Below the pieces are notes generated by a model. The model was not told the DNA's origin, made no database searches, and was given only the letters and a program-made list of their open reading frames with translations. A stretch of 64,000 bases of DNA. Origin: Sedimentibacter hydroxybenzoicus DSM 7310. Its GTDB lineage: Bacteria > Bacillota > Clostridia > Tissierellales > Sedimentibacteraceae. Numbering within the stretch: the first letter of the stretch is position 1; the number at the start of each line of letters is the position of its first letter. The position numbers and the translations under genes are program-made. The DNA lies in assembly GCF_013403245.1 (NCBI RefSeq), contig NZ_JACBNQ010000010.1, positions 53,401 through 117,400 on the forward strand. The letters are read 5' to 3'. This document shows, piece after piece, positions 46,901 to 54,961 of this stretch.

Positions 46901-48375
46901 AATACTTAATAGAAACTTACAGTCGATTAAAAATTAAGGAAGAAGAGTTTGGAGAGGTAATATACGACAGCTTTACTTTAAGCTCAATAGAAAATGATTT
47001 GCTGAATATAGAGGATGAAATAAAAAACTTGTCAGAGTATTATTCGGAATTAAAAAGTAAAATTGCAGTTAAGGAAAATCAAATAGACACGGAGTACAAG
47101 AAACTAAAGGAAGCTCATAATAAAGAGCAGCTAATGCCAAAGGCTGAGATAGTATCAACTGATTTTAAAACACGAATTTCAGAGAAAAAGCATGAACTTA
47201 ACAAGTTAAATATTAAATTAAACAACATTATCAGTCGTATAGGTTATTGTGATAACAATCTTTCCGCATTAGCAGAATATTACGAATTACCTGTAATAGA
47301 GGAAATAGAGTTTTCTCAGGATATTGCGCTAATGGATAAGGATTCTTCAGACCGATTCAGAGGAGTAATGGTAAGAGATTACAGACAAATAATCGGGCAC
47401 ATTAATGAGTTGAAAAACAAACTATCGGCATCGATTGATAAATTGTTGAGAAATGATGCTTTCCAGGAAGATTTTTTCGGCAGACCATTGAATATGCTGC
47501 ATTCGTTGATAGAGACGCCAATAGAATTTATTGAGCAGTTAATGACTACAATTAAAGCCTACGATGATTTAATGGCTAAATTAGAGGTAGATATTGCCCT
47601 GGTAGATAAGGAAAAGGAAAGGATATTGCAGATATTATTGGAATATATCAGTGATATTCATAAGAACTTAAGTAAAATAGATAAAAACTCTACCATAAAA
47701 ATCAGAGAGAAATCCGTAAAGATGCTGCGTATGGATCTACCGGATTGGGATGCAGAAGAAAACCAATATAGGAACAGACTGCAAGATATAGTCGAAGACC
47801 TGACACAAAGCGGAATCAGCCGGTTGGAAAACAATGAAAACATAGAAGAAGTAATCAGCCCTGTAATAACTACAAAGAATTTATACAATTCAGTTGTTGG
47901 AATTAACAATATTATAATTAAGCTATATAAGATAGAGGCTGAAAGGCAGTATCCAATTGATTGGGCTGAAGTATCAATGAATTCAGGAGGGGAAGGTTTC
48001 TTATCTGCATTCGTAATATTATCAAGCTTACTGTCCTTTATGAGAAGGGACGAGACAGATATATTTGCTGAATTAGAAGAGGGGAAAGTCCTCATAATGG
48101 ATAATCCTTTTGCACAAACATATTCTGCCCATTTATTGAGACCTTTAATAGATGTTGCAAGGAAGAGTAATACTCAATTAATTTCTTTTACGGGGCTTAG
48201 CGGAGAGTCAATATATAATTCTTTTGAAAATATATATGTTTTAAATTTAGTTCCTTCAAGTCTCAGAAAGGGAACACAATACCTGAAAGGTCACCATGCA
48301 AAAGGTGAAGATATAGAAGTCATGGTTACTTCACGGGTAAAAACAGAAGAAGTAGAGCAAATGAGGCTGTTTTAA
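43975..48375 (+). CDS. jetC: Wadjet component JetC (SMC/MukB-like ATPase)
   Basis: 1,466 aa. Walker A LRNGGGKSVLVQM (about 37-49) at the N-terminus; two long coiled coils with Glu/Lys heptads around a hinge near residues 640-740 (NIKEALDAEGINYVYGMEWL, NPFIPYGLILT); C-terminal signature MNSGGEGFLSAFVILS (about 1334) and Walker B VLIMDNPFAQTYSAHLLRPL (about 1371). This is the loop-extruding motor of Wadjet. Full length with no frameshift, so the system looks active. Confidence 0.9.
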   Translation: MSKINAIRLININYNYNGIRVDDETFHLNSESTLLSLRNGGGKSVLVQMLIAPFVHKRYRDTNDRKFSGYFTTNKPSFILVEWKLDGNAGYVLTGMMVRKNQEVNEEQAQRDLDILQFIHEYKGQNQYSIHNIPFIKADDEGKTLMKYSDCKKLLEALKVSDDYSFSLYDMSNSSQLKNYFNKLEEYQIYYKEWESIVKKINLKESGLSELFTKAKDEAGLIETWFLPAVEDKLNKDKNRIEEFRDILSKYIKQYKDNKEKIDKKNTILLFKEETSEVLDIAENLKDSIEGKSSLENKIANLINKLRELKLSLDSDKISLEEKEFILNEEINRIKYEEISFDIYGLEDEKEVLADKFSEASTLIKKKEEDKKTCEKLKNIQLCAKINEQYRDASQEVQLLENKLELIKHKEKDRAPERESLGYALRYHYENEVKMLEDILLNIKKELKELEENDERLNKEAEKLRKREVQENAYLAEINANISSFDKVEKSFNELYREDLRRNILNEYEEGSLEIRIKRLKESIGQLSTEIVRLKKASSENDESLKVYGRQLQDKIDERATISQKITGIEEKLEALDSKIEVRKSIIKHIGFGEERIFDTEEILKEFQRRITQVQESVKHIEINLRDMEKEYNNIKSGKVLELPANIKEALDAEGINYVYGMEWLKKNNKSLDANNKTVKNNPFIPYGLILTQRDIERLKASNLGIYTSFPIPIVIRENIEKNIEGNASSIYAGGKVNFYVLFNNNLLDEEELAKILLAKEEEIQNIKESLKRRNEDLEEYQQKYNKIFYQELTEKNYRDVKNSLESNLKIKSSIEVDLNSLREKENNLREEQEKLKETIKQGEKELDGLNRKNKDLIDLMEEYKEYLFLMKERIEVRESISKIVSDSKRIRDEIRSLKQTQNDKLDSGRVYSGKKKTSEEKLQKYLKYDKKELVQKDIEDIEARYEALTKEITGELKDVEESLDRAFKKYNDMEKYLIETYSRLKIKEEEFGEVIYDSFTLSSIENDLLNIEDEIKNLSEYYSELKSKIAVKENQIDTEYKKLKEAHNKEQLMPKAEIVSTDFKTRISEKKHELNKLNIKLNNIISRIGYCDNNLSALAEYYELPVIEEIEFSQDIALMDKDSSDRFRGVMVRDYRQIIGHINELKNKLSASIDKLLRNDAFQEDFFGRPLNMLHSLIETPIEFIEQLMTTIKAYDDLMAKLEVDIALVDKEKERILQILLEYISDIHKNLSKIDKNSTIKIREKSVKMLRMDLPDWDAEENQYRNRLQDIVEDLTQSGISRLENNENIEEVISPVITTKNLYNSVVGINNIIIKLYKIEAERQYPIDWAEVSMNSGGEGFLSAFVILSSLLSFMRRDETDIFAELEEGKVLIMDNPFAQTYSAHLLRPLIDVARKSNTQLISFTGLSGESIYNSFENIYVLNLVPSSLRKGTQYLKGHHAKGEDIEVMVTSRVKTEEVEQMRLF

Positions 48376-48520
48376 GAAGTCAATAATTTAGAAAACTAAG
48401 GTATTTGAAAACAAAAAAATTCATACTGTATGGGATAAAGGAAATGAAACTGTTACAAATTATAACGCTTTGAAAATAACGCTGCTTTTGTGCAACTTAT
48501 TTAAGTTTCTTTTTAATAAA
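48376..48520. other. Gap after jetC
   Basis: 145 bases with no gene; ends in the terminator below. Confidence 0.4.
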
Positions 48521-48546
48521 GCAACCAATATTGGTTGCCTTTTTTC
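48521..48546 (+). terminator. Rho-independent terminator after jetC
   Basis: GCAACCAATATTGGTTGC is a perfect 18-base palindrome followed by CTTTTTT. Its right arm contains the -35 (TTGCCT) of the next promoter. Confidence 0.8.
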
Positions 48547-48562
48547 TCCGTTGTGTTATAAT
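48535..48562 (+). promoter_or_regulatory. Promoter of satD-like gene, overlapping the terminator
   Basis: TTGCCT 48535-48540, a 16-base spacer and TATAAT 48557-48562; the leader to the ATG would be only about 13 bases, with the ribosome site GGGGTG inside it. Confidence 0.55.
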
Positions 48563-48581
48563 AATTGTTAGGGGTGATGTT

Positions 48582-49436
48582 ATGAAGAGTTACACTGCAT
48601 TAATAATAGATCTGAAAAGCTCTCGATCATATTCAGTCGAAGATAGAAATTCTATACAGAACTACATTATTACTGTAATTCAAAATTTGAATGAAGTGTT
48701 TTCGAGTTCTTTGTCCAGGGATGTCGAATTTAGTGCAGGAGATGAGGTGCAAGGTTTATTCGTTTCTCCGGAATCGGCATATCTATATTTTAGAATGTTT
48801 AGTATGCTAATTTCTCCTGTTGAAATCAGAGCAGGAATTGGCGTGGGAGAGTGGAATGTAAAAGTTGAAAATGCAAGCACCACAGCTCAGGATGGTCCGG
48901 TATATCACAATGCACGCTACGCTATTGATAATTTAAAGGATGCGATAGGGTATTCTGTGCTTCTTTATTCAGGGAGCAAGGTTGATTTGTTTTTAAATGC
49001 TGTAATTAATACATCTTTTGCATTAACTAATAACCACAGTGAATACCAAAATGAACTTATGCTACTTTCGGAATTGCTTTACCCCATTGATTACTACCAA
49101 GTGATTGGTCATAATAAAATTAGCTTGATTTCAAAACTTATAACTTCAAAAAACAAACTTAATTATTATACGTATTATAAGAAAAGTAAATCAGTAAAAA
49201 AATATCCCTTCGACAAGATTGAGTATATAAGCTTTGAATCTTTTCCAATAGATGCGGCTAATGATGATAGCACCTTTTATGTTTCCGGCGGGAAGAAAAG
49301 AGGAATGATTACACAGTTATCCGAAATTTTAAATATAAGCAGACAAAGTATTGAAAAAACCTTTAAGGTGGCCAATATATACGAAGCTAGAAATTCAACT
49401 ATTGTCGCATTAAGATTTATGGATGAGTATTTATAA
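48582..49436 (+). CDS. SatD family protein
   Basis: 284 aa. SYTALIIDLKSSRSYS, then FSAGDEVQGLFVSPESAYLY and IRAGIGVGEWNV are SatD-family blocks, and the C-terminus is a helix-turn-helix (QLSEILNISRQSIEKTFKVA). SatD was named from a streptococcal acid-tolerance locus; its activity is unknown, though the fold resembles nucleotide cyclase-like domains. ATG 48582 has GGGGTG six bases upstream; an earlier TTG lies inside the terminator. It forms a two-gene unit with the DUF3307 protein (nine-base gap), a known pairing. Confidence 0.78.
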   Translation: MKSYTALIIDLKSSRSYSVEDRNSIQNYIITVIQNLNEVFSSSLSRDVEFSAGDEVQGLFVSPESAYLYFRMFSMLISPVEIRAGIGVGEWNVKVENASTTAQDGPVYHNARYAIDNLKDAIGYSVLLYSGSKVDLFLNAVINTSFALTNNHSEYQNELMLLSELLYPIDYYQVIGHNKISLISKLITSKNKLNYYTYYKKSKSVKKYPFDKIEYISFESFPIDAANDDSTFYVSGGKKRGMITQLSEILNISRQSIEKTFKVANIYEARNSTIVALRFMDEYL

Positions 49437-49445
49437 GAGGTAAAT

Positions 49446-50174
49446 ATGATTATATATATCTTGCTTATAGCCCACCTTCTTGCCGATTTTACCTTTCAGA
49501 CTACAAAATTGGCACAGCAAAAACGTAATAGCTTTAAATATTTTCTTTTCCACATATTGATTTATGCTGTCATATTTTTGATGGCAATTTTCCCTTGGGT
49601 GAAATTCGGAAAGGCCATTTTACTCTACATAATTATTATAAGCTCACACTTTTTTATTGATTGGACAAGAACATCTGTGGATAAGAAATTTAGTAGTAAA
49701 GCGATTATATTTGCCTCTTTTATTATGGATCAAATTTTACACATTTTGATTCTTGCCATTTTATATTATGCTTTTGATATAGGTTCAGAAACAACCTCAA
49801 TATACGGATATATACAACAATTGCCACATTTTAATAGTTTGATTATTTACTCTTTGATATTTGTGATAATATGGGATCCTGCAGCGGTTTTTATAAAGAA
49901 GCTATTCTCGTATATTATTGATGGAAATAGTTGTGCTCAGGAGGAAAATGATCCTCAAATAGGGCGTGTAATTGGAAAGCTTGAACGAATTATTGTTTCA
50001 GTTTTAATCTTATGCAATCAATTTGGGGCAATTGGCTTTGTGTTGACTGCAAAAAGCATTGCTCGTTACAAGCAACTTGAAGATAAAAATTTTGCTGAGA
50101 GATATTTGGTGGGGACCTTGACTAGCGTATCAATTGCGTTTATTACAACTATTGTGCTAAAGCAATTTTTGTGA
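49446..50174 (+). CDS. DUF3307 family membrane protein
   Basis: 242 aa with about six or seven hydrophobic helices. IYILLIAHLLADFTFQTTKLA and FHILIYAVIFLMAIFPWV then FFIDWTRT match DUF3307. Function unknown; it accompanies SatD-like genes. A decayed second copy with a 331-base internal deletion lies at 36765-36850. Confidence 0.78.
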   Translation: MIIYILLIAHLLADFTFQTTKLAQQKRNSFKYFLFHILIYAVIFLMAIFPWVKFGKAILLYIIIISSHFFIDWTRTSVDKKFSSKAIIFASFIMDQILHILILAILYYAFDIGSETTSIYGYIQQLPHFNSLIIYSLIFVIIWDPAAVFIKKLFSYIIDGNSCAQEENDPQIGRVIGKLERIIVSVLILCNQFGAIGFVLTAKSIARYKQLEDKNFAERYLVGTLTSVSIAFITTIVLKQFL

Positions 50175-50273
50175 TGGTAACAGAATACCGGTGACTGATA
50201 CTAATAGTTCGGATGGCTCAAGGGATGTAATTTAGTATATTTGAGTTAACAAAAATAAAACCAGGAGAAGAAG

Positions 50274-51005
50274 ATGGAAAACCTACAAAAAATAGTAGTA
50301 CTGATTGATGCGGATAATACGCAGCTTTCCAAAATGGATAATGTGATGCGTGAAATTTCTACGTATGGTCGTATTATCGTAAAAAGGGCTTATGGAAATT
50401 GGAAGAAAGAAAACCTCAAAAATTGGGAAGATGAGGTGAAACGTTTAGCAATCAAGGCAGTGCAGCAATTTGATTATGTATCCGGGAAAAATGTAACAGA
50501 TATGGCTATGGTTATAGATGCTGTAGATTTGTTACATACAGGTATATATGATGCTTTTGTTATTGTTGCAAGTGACAGTGACTATACCCCTATTGCAATA
50601 AAACTACATGAATCTGGTGTATACGTTATAGGGGTAGGTGAAAAGAAAACTCCCGAAGCCTTCAGGAATTCTTGTGATGAATTTATTTATTTAGAAAATT
50701 TATCAGAAAAAGAGTTATCTAAAGCTGATGACACAGATATTGAATATGATAATGATTCTGATGCAAATATCAATGAAATTCATAGTTTATTAAAAATTGC
50801 ATTTGAAAAGTATCAGGATGATGACGGTTATGTAAACGTTAGTTCTGCAGGAACGTTTATTAAGAGAACAAAACCAGATTTTGATTTGCGTTCTTACGGC
50901 TATTTGAAATTGCCGGATTTAATAGAGGCATATCCGGATAAATATGAAATAAAAAGGTATAGAGGTAAGGGAACGGTTACTATTGTTGCTTACAAATGCT
51001 TATAA
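50274..51005 (+). CDS. NYN-domain protein with OST-HTH/LOTUS C-terminus
   Basis: 243 aa. Residues 1-145 form a NYN (PIN-like) domain: VVLIDADNTQ, DMAMVIDAVDLLHTG and VIVASDSDYTPIAIKL supply the acidic metal residues. Residues 165-243 form an OST-HTH RNA-binding domain (INEIHSLLKIAFEKY, FIKRTKPDFDLRSYGYLKLP, GTVTIVAYKCL). Together they suggest an RNA-directed nuclease of the LabA/DUF88 type. GGAGAAG precedes the ATG. Pieces of related genes lie at 28545-28753 and possibly 52031-52075. Confidence 0.82.
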   Translation: MENLQKIVVLIDADNTQLSKMDNVMREISTYGRIIVKRAYGNWKKENLKNWEDEVKRLAIKAVQQFDYVSGKNVTDMAMVIDAVDLLHTGIYDAFVIVASDSDYTPIAIKLHESGVYVIGVGEKKTPEAFRNSCDEFIYLENLSEKELSKADDTDIEYDNDSDANINEIHSLLKIAFEKYQDDDGYVNVSSAGTFIKRTKPDFDLRSYGYLKLPDLIEAYPDKYEIKRYRGKGTVTIVAYKCL

Positions 51006-51191
51006 TATGGCGATAAAATAAAATGAGAATAATTCAAGAAAAATGATGATGATATTGTACTGACAATACGTATAATTTGTGTGTGGATTGCCATAATGAG
51101 ATTATATACAGTTGTACCGAATAGATGAAAAGTTTTATTTAAGCATAAACTATATACTTAATACCAGATTATCTCAAAGGAGGATAACACT

Positions 51192-52004
51192 ATGCCGGAG
51201 CTTCCTGAAATGGAAACATACAAAAAATTACTTGCTGAAAAAATTCTCGGAAAGACTATCACAGATATTGAAGTTAACAGAGAGAAGTCGATTAATGTAT
51301 CAAGTTTAGAATTTGTTCAAGAAATTAAAGGAAAACAGATTGTAAAAATAGATCGCAGGGCTAAACACTTAATTTTTAGTTTAAATTCCGGGAAACACCT
51401 TTTATTGCATTTAATGCTTGGAGGGTGGATGTATCTTGGGAATGAACATGACAATCCTGAACGTACGAAGCAAGTCGTTTTATCCTTTGGTGATATGAAT
51501 CTATATTTCATTGGTCTGCGATTGGGTTATCTTCACCTATTGGATGAGCAGGATCTGCAGCAAAAGTTTTCTGATTTAGGTCCTGAACCTTTGGAATCGG
51601 ACTTTACATTTGATGCTTTTCAAGATATGTTACAGTCTAAACGTGGAAGGTTAAAAATGACTCTCACAGATCAAAAAACAATATCAGGTATTGGTAATTT
51701 ATATTCGGATGAGATTTGCTTTGAGGCGAAAATTAGGCCAACTGTGACAGTAAATTCTCTTGACGGCGATAGTATGTTTTCTGTATACAATTCAATACAT
51801 ACTGTTTTGCGGAATGCTGTTAATCTTGGCGGATATATGGAGATCCCTTTATTTCTGGGGGATCAGCACACTGGAGGATATAATAATCACATACTGGTAT
51901 ATGACAGAGAAGGAGAGAAATGCTTACGATGTGGAGGAATCATTGTCAAAATAGAACTTAATTCTCGCAAATGCTTCTATTGCCCGGATTGCCAGCTGAG
52001 TTAA
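51192..52004 (+). CDS. mutM: Formamidopyrimidine-DNA glycosylase family (Fpg/Nei) protein
   Basis: Base-excision repair enzyme removing oxidised purines such as 8-oxoguanine and nicking the abasic site. The N-terminus MPELPEMETYKKLL gives the catalytic proline (after Met removal) and glutamate; IDRRAKHLIF carries the beta-strand lysine; ISGIGNLYSDEICFEA is the helix-two-turn-helix; the C-terminal zinc finger is CLRCGG...CFYCPDCQ. 270 aa, full length. AGGAGG precedes ATG. Whether it is the housekeeping mutM or an extra copy cannot be told here. Confidence 0.85.
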   Translation: MPELPEMETYKKLLAEKILGKTITDIEVNREKSINVSSLEFVQEIKGKQIVKIDRRAKHLIFSLNSGKHLLLHLMLGGWMYLGNEHDNPERTKQVVLSFGDMNLYFIGLRLGYLHLLDEQDLQQKFSDLGPEPLESDFTFDAFQDMLQSKRGRLKMTLTDQKTISGIGNLYSDEICFEAKIRPTVTVNSLDGDSMFSVYNSIHTVLRNAVNLGGYMEIPLFLGDQHTGGYNNHILVYDREGEKCLRCGGIIVKIELNSRKCFYCPDCQLS

Positions 52005-52030
52005 AGTCACTCACTATTCACAGTTTAATG

Positions 52031-52075
52031 TGAAAAGGGTATATGGAAATTGGACAAGTATGAAATAAAAAGGCT
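52031..52075 (+). pseudogene. Possible collapsed remnant of an NYN gene
   Basis: A stretch like 50384-50404 (AAAGGG..TATGGAAATTGGA) is directly followed by one like 50943-50957 (TATGAAATAAAAAGG), as if a copy of the NYN gene had lost its centre. Each match is short, so this is tentative. Confidence 0.35.
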
Positions 52076-52171
52076 CTTTTAGCTGGTGATTATTTTCCGG
52101 CTAATGAATATAGGAGATTAAGGCAACGGGAGATAATATGGAAAATTAATTAAAAGGGTGATGGTAACAGG

Positions 52172-53896
52172 ATGCTAATTTATTATACTCAAGAACTTTC
52201 TTGCGAAACATGCGGCAGGACATTTATTTTCAGAAATTATGAAAAGGAACGCTTTGCCCAACGGGGTTTGGAAAAGCCTAAACACTGCCCGTTATGCCGT
52301 AAAGCTGCACAGGAACTGCGTAAGCAAGAAATAGAACGGATAGAAAGTGAAAGATGGCAACAAAAAAAGGAAGAAGAGAAAAAGATATTTGATATTCGAT
52401 TGAACGAGTGGAGGGTTGTTGCAAAGGATGATATTCATCCGGCTGACGGTCACGTTCTTTATGTAATCGGAAATGGGTTTGACCTGATGCATGGGGTAAG
52501 CTCAAGTTATTATGCATTTCGAGATTCCCTTGGGAGAAACAGTGCGCTCCTCCACGCTTTTGAGAATTTTTTGACATCAGAGGATATCTGGGCAGATTTT
52601 GAGGAAGCCCTTGCCCACTTTGATATAAAAGCCATGAGCAACGGTTTCGTTGTTGACAGTTGGCTCGATATACTTGGTGCGTATGACAAAGATGCGGGTG
52701 AATCCGAATTCTATCAAGCAGGTGAAGCAGCGGCAAATCCCATTTTGACAGCTGTACATGAACTACCGCGACGCTTTCGCATGTGGATTGAAACACTTTC
52801 AATCGGAACCGATGACCGGCCGCTGCAAAATATGTTCCGGCAGAACGGCAAGGTGCTTTGCTTTAATTATACAGAGTTTGTCGAAACGCTTTATGGAGTT
52901 TCTGAGGATAACATCTGTTATATCCACGGCTGTCGAAGAAAAAAGAAATATTGTCCAAAGGAAAGGTTGGTCTTAGGACATATGCCCTGCGAAGATACAA
53001 ACACATATGACTTTGATGATGTTTCTCCTGTGGGTCCCAAAAATCCTTTTAAACTCTCAATGATTGATGCGGCACAGGATTATGCTATTCAACTGATTGG
53101 GGAAAGCGATGAGGTGCTGACAAAGAATTGTGGTGATATCATCTCTGCTAAAGGGACATTTTTTGCAGGCTTAAATGAAATAGAGGACATTATTACAATC
53201 GGTCACTCCCTGTCACCTGTTGACTGGGACTATTTTTTGGAGATTGCATCAAGGATTTCTAACATCAAAGATGCTCGCTGGTATTTTGGATGCCATGGAA
53301 TGCGTGATCTGGATAATCTTGAAAAGCTGCTTGTGAAGCTTGGAATTAATCAGTCAGCTGTATCTGTTTTCCGCACGGACGATATTGCTGTGACTCCTCT
53401 GAAAGATAACATATTGACTGGAACGCTGAAAAAGTTGCCGGTTGAAAAAAAGCTGTGTACCTCTTCTGATGGCAGGTGGTTGGTAAAGACGTCAGCTCTA
53501 TCGCTTAAGATTGTTAATCAGGAAAGCCATGCAGTTGATTATGAAACGGTATTTTCGTCATCTGTAAGTGATGCCTTTTTCGTTCTGTCCGGAAAATATA
53601 TGTTTGCTGTCATTCGTGGCGTCGATTCAGGGGTCTTCCTTTTCCGAATCATTGATAATCATTGGAGATTTATTAATGAACTTGAAAGCATTCAAAATCA
53701 AAGTTTGATTAACCGTCGATTACGTTGTGTTTTCCTAACTGCTAATGAAATCATTTTTGTATATAACAACCGGGTGAGAAAATACTCTCTTTCGGATGGA
53801 TCTCTTGTGTCCAATAAAGCTTTGCGCAATGCCCCAAGTTATTTATATAGTGGGGTGGATATAAGTCAACTGTTCTTTAAAAAACTACTCAAGTAA
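52172..53896 (+). CDS. AbiH family abortive-infection protein with N-terminal zinc ribbon
   Basis: 574 aa. Residues 1-50 form a zinc ribbon with two CxxC pairs (CETCG and CPLCR). AbiH homology begins at HVLYVIGNGFDLMHGVSSSY (about 95) and includes VLCFNYTEFVETLYG, NICYIHGC and EDIITIGHSLSPVDWDYFLE. About 130 C-terminal residues with strand-like repeats (FVLSGKYMFAVIRGVDSGV, IFVYNNRVRKYSLSDG) form an extra domain, propeller-like. AbiH proteins block phage growth by an unknown mechanism. A decayed copy is at 23876. Confidence 0.8.
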   Translation: MLIYYTQELSCETCGRTFIFRNYEKERFAQRGLEKPKHCPLCRKAAQELRKQEIERIESERWQQKKEEEKKIFDIRLNEWRVVAKDDIHPADGHVLYVIGNGFDLMHGVSSSYYAFRDSLGRNSALLHAFENFLTSEDIWADFEEALAHFDIKAMSNGFVVDSWLDILGAYDKDAGESEFYQAGEAAANPILTAVHELPRRFRMWIETLSIGTDDRPLQNMFRQNGKVLCFNYTEFVETLYGVSEDNICYIHGCRRKKKYCPKERLVLGHMPCEDTNTYDFDDVSPVGPKNPFKLSMIDAAQDYAIQLIGESDEVLTKNCGDIISAKGTFFAGLNEIEDIITIGHSLSPVDWDYFLEIASRISNIKDARWYFGCHGMRDLDNLEKLLVKLGINQSAVSVFRTDDIAVTPLKDNILTGTLKKLPVEKKLCTSSDGRWLVKTSALSLKIVNQESHAVDYETVFSSSVSDAFFVLSGKYMFAVIRGVDSGVFLFRIIDNHWRFINELESIQNQSLINRRLRCVFLTANEIIFVYNNRVRKYSLSDGSLVSNKALRNAPSYLYSGVDISQLFFKKLLK

Positions 53897-53941
53897 TAGT
53901 ATATATATAAACATTCACCAAATTACGCCGATATAATTTAT

Positions 53942-54510
53942 GTGCAAAATACTATTTTTTACAGTAAGTCTAAACTATTAATTGATGAATTAACCAAACT
54001 GAAAGCAATACATTCGTCGGAACACACTGCTTTTCATGAATGGGTGCAGTTTTCTAGACAATGGCTTTTATATTCTGCAGCTTTTGGCTTTACAGACAAT
54101 TATGATGAAATAATGGATGGAAAATATACTAATGATATCCTATACGGTACATTTCATCAATATTCAATAGAAATTATGAAAAAGAAAGTAATGATCAAGT
54201 ATGTATATTCTGATGCTTCAATACTGAAACCGGAATTTGCGACTCAAACCATTATTAACTCATTGTTGGAAAAATTTGTCCTGCTGTGCTTGAATACGAT
54301 GAAGATAATGAAGATTACGAACAATCAAAAGGTGAACGAAAATTAACGGATTTAATTTCTGAAAACTATAAAAGGTGTTATAAATTACATAAAACTGATG
54401 ATGATTCATATAATTTATACCTGAGGTTACTGCTCGTTACGGATTTCATAAGTGGAATGACAGATTCTTATGCCAAGAACTTGTATAAAGCTTTGGTAGG
54501 TATTTATTAG
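53942..54510 (+). pseudogene. dGTPase (dgt) C-terminal fragment with frameshift
   Basis: Reads SKSKLLIDELTKLKAIHSSE, then AFGFTDNYDEIMDGKYTNDI; after a one-base loss near 54280 the next frame gives PAVLEYDEDNEDYEQSKGER and LLLVTDFISGMTDSYAKNLY, the hallmark C-terminus of dGTPases. It begins at the same protein position (KSKLLIDEL) where the middle fragment at 26086-26545 breaks off, sharing 25 of 28 bases there. Neither fragment can be active. Confidence 0.82.
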
Positions 54511-54961
54511 GCAGTACACATGAGAGCATGATATACCTGCGGGAGCAGTTTGCAACGTAGTGGACAAGGCATTTGTTTATTCGGGATTAAATTCTTGATA
54601 AGCATAAAAAAGAAGTTGATAATGGAACAAACGTTTATTATGTTATATTAACAATTAGTCGATAGATTTTATTATATGATGAGAAAAGGAGTAAAGTGTT
54701 TTGTATGATAGATAGGTATAGGCGGTCCTGTTCTTGGGGTTTATTGAAATAAGATATCTTGAAAATGAAATAGTTAATTCAGACCATTTCAAAGACTTTG
54801 TAATATGAAATAAACTTGCATTGCTGACATTATCAGAAAAATTGATACTTAATATAAGGCAAAGTATGGTGACAAATATGATATAAATCCGGAATTGTAT
54901 AGATAGGGTTTTAACTGTAAAAATTAAATGCTTTTAAAAACTAAACTACATAGTTAGATAT
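54511..54961. other. Intergenic stretch with gene scraps
   Basis: No intact gene. 54557-54602 resembles the last codons of ugd (10389-10437) with a short deletion. A GGCGGTCCTG stretch near 54720 and other short open pieces look like decayed coding DNA. A LexA-like core GAACAAACGTTT occurs at 54626-54637, with no clear promoter next to it. Confidence 0.5.

Noticed and set aside
44544..48095. Several long minus-strand open frames opposite jetC
   Set aside because: They are low-complexity Ser/Leu/Phe mirrors of the Glu/Lys-rich coiled coil codons, without ribosome sites.
51060..51125. Short plus-strand piece reading LCVDCHNEI, like an HNH nuclease scrap
   Set aside because: Only about 16 codons, no flanking support; could be chance.
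52278..52802. Minus-strand 174-codon open frame opposite the AbiH gene
   Set aside because: Composition (His/Gln/Leu-rich) and lack of start signals mark it as a shadow of the AbiH coding frame.
26514..53993. The 28-base near-repeats as att sites of a 27-kb integrative element
   Set aside because: Both copies are coding sequence of the same gene (dgt), differ at three positions, and no integrase is present; homologous gene fragments explain them better.
54626..54637. Third LexA-like core GAACAAACGTTT
   Set aside because: No promoter nearby and it lies in decayed sequence; kept only as a note.
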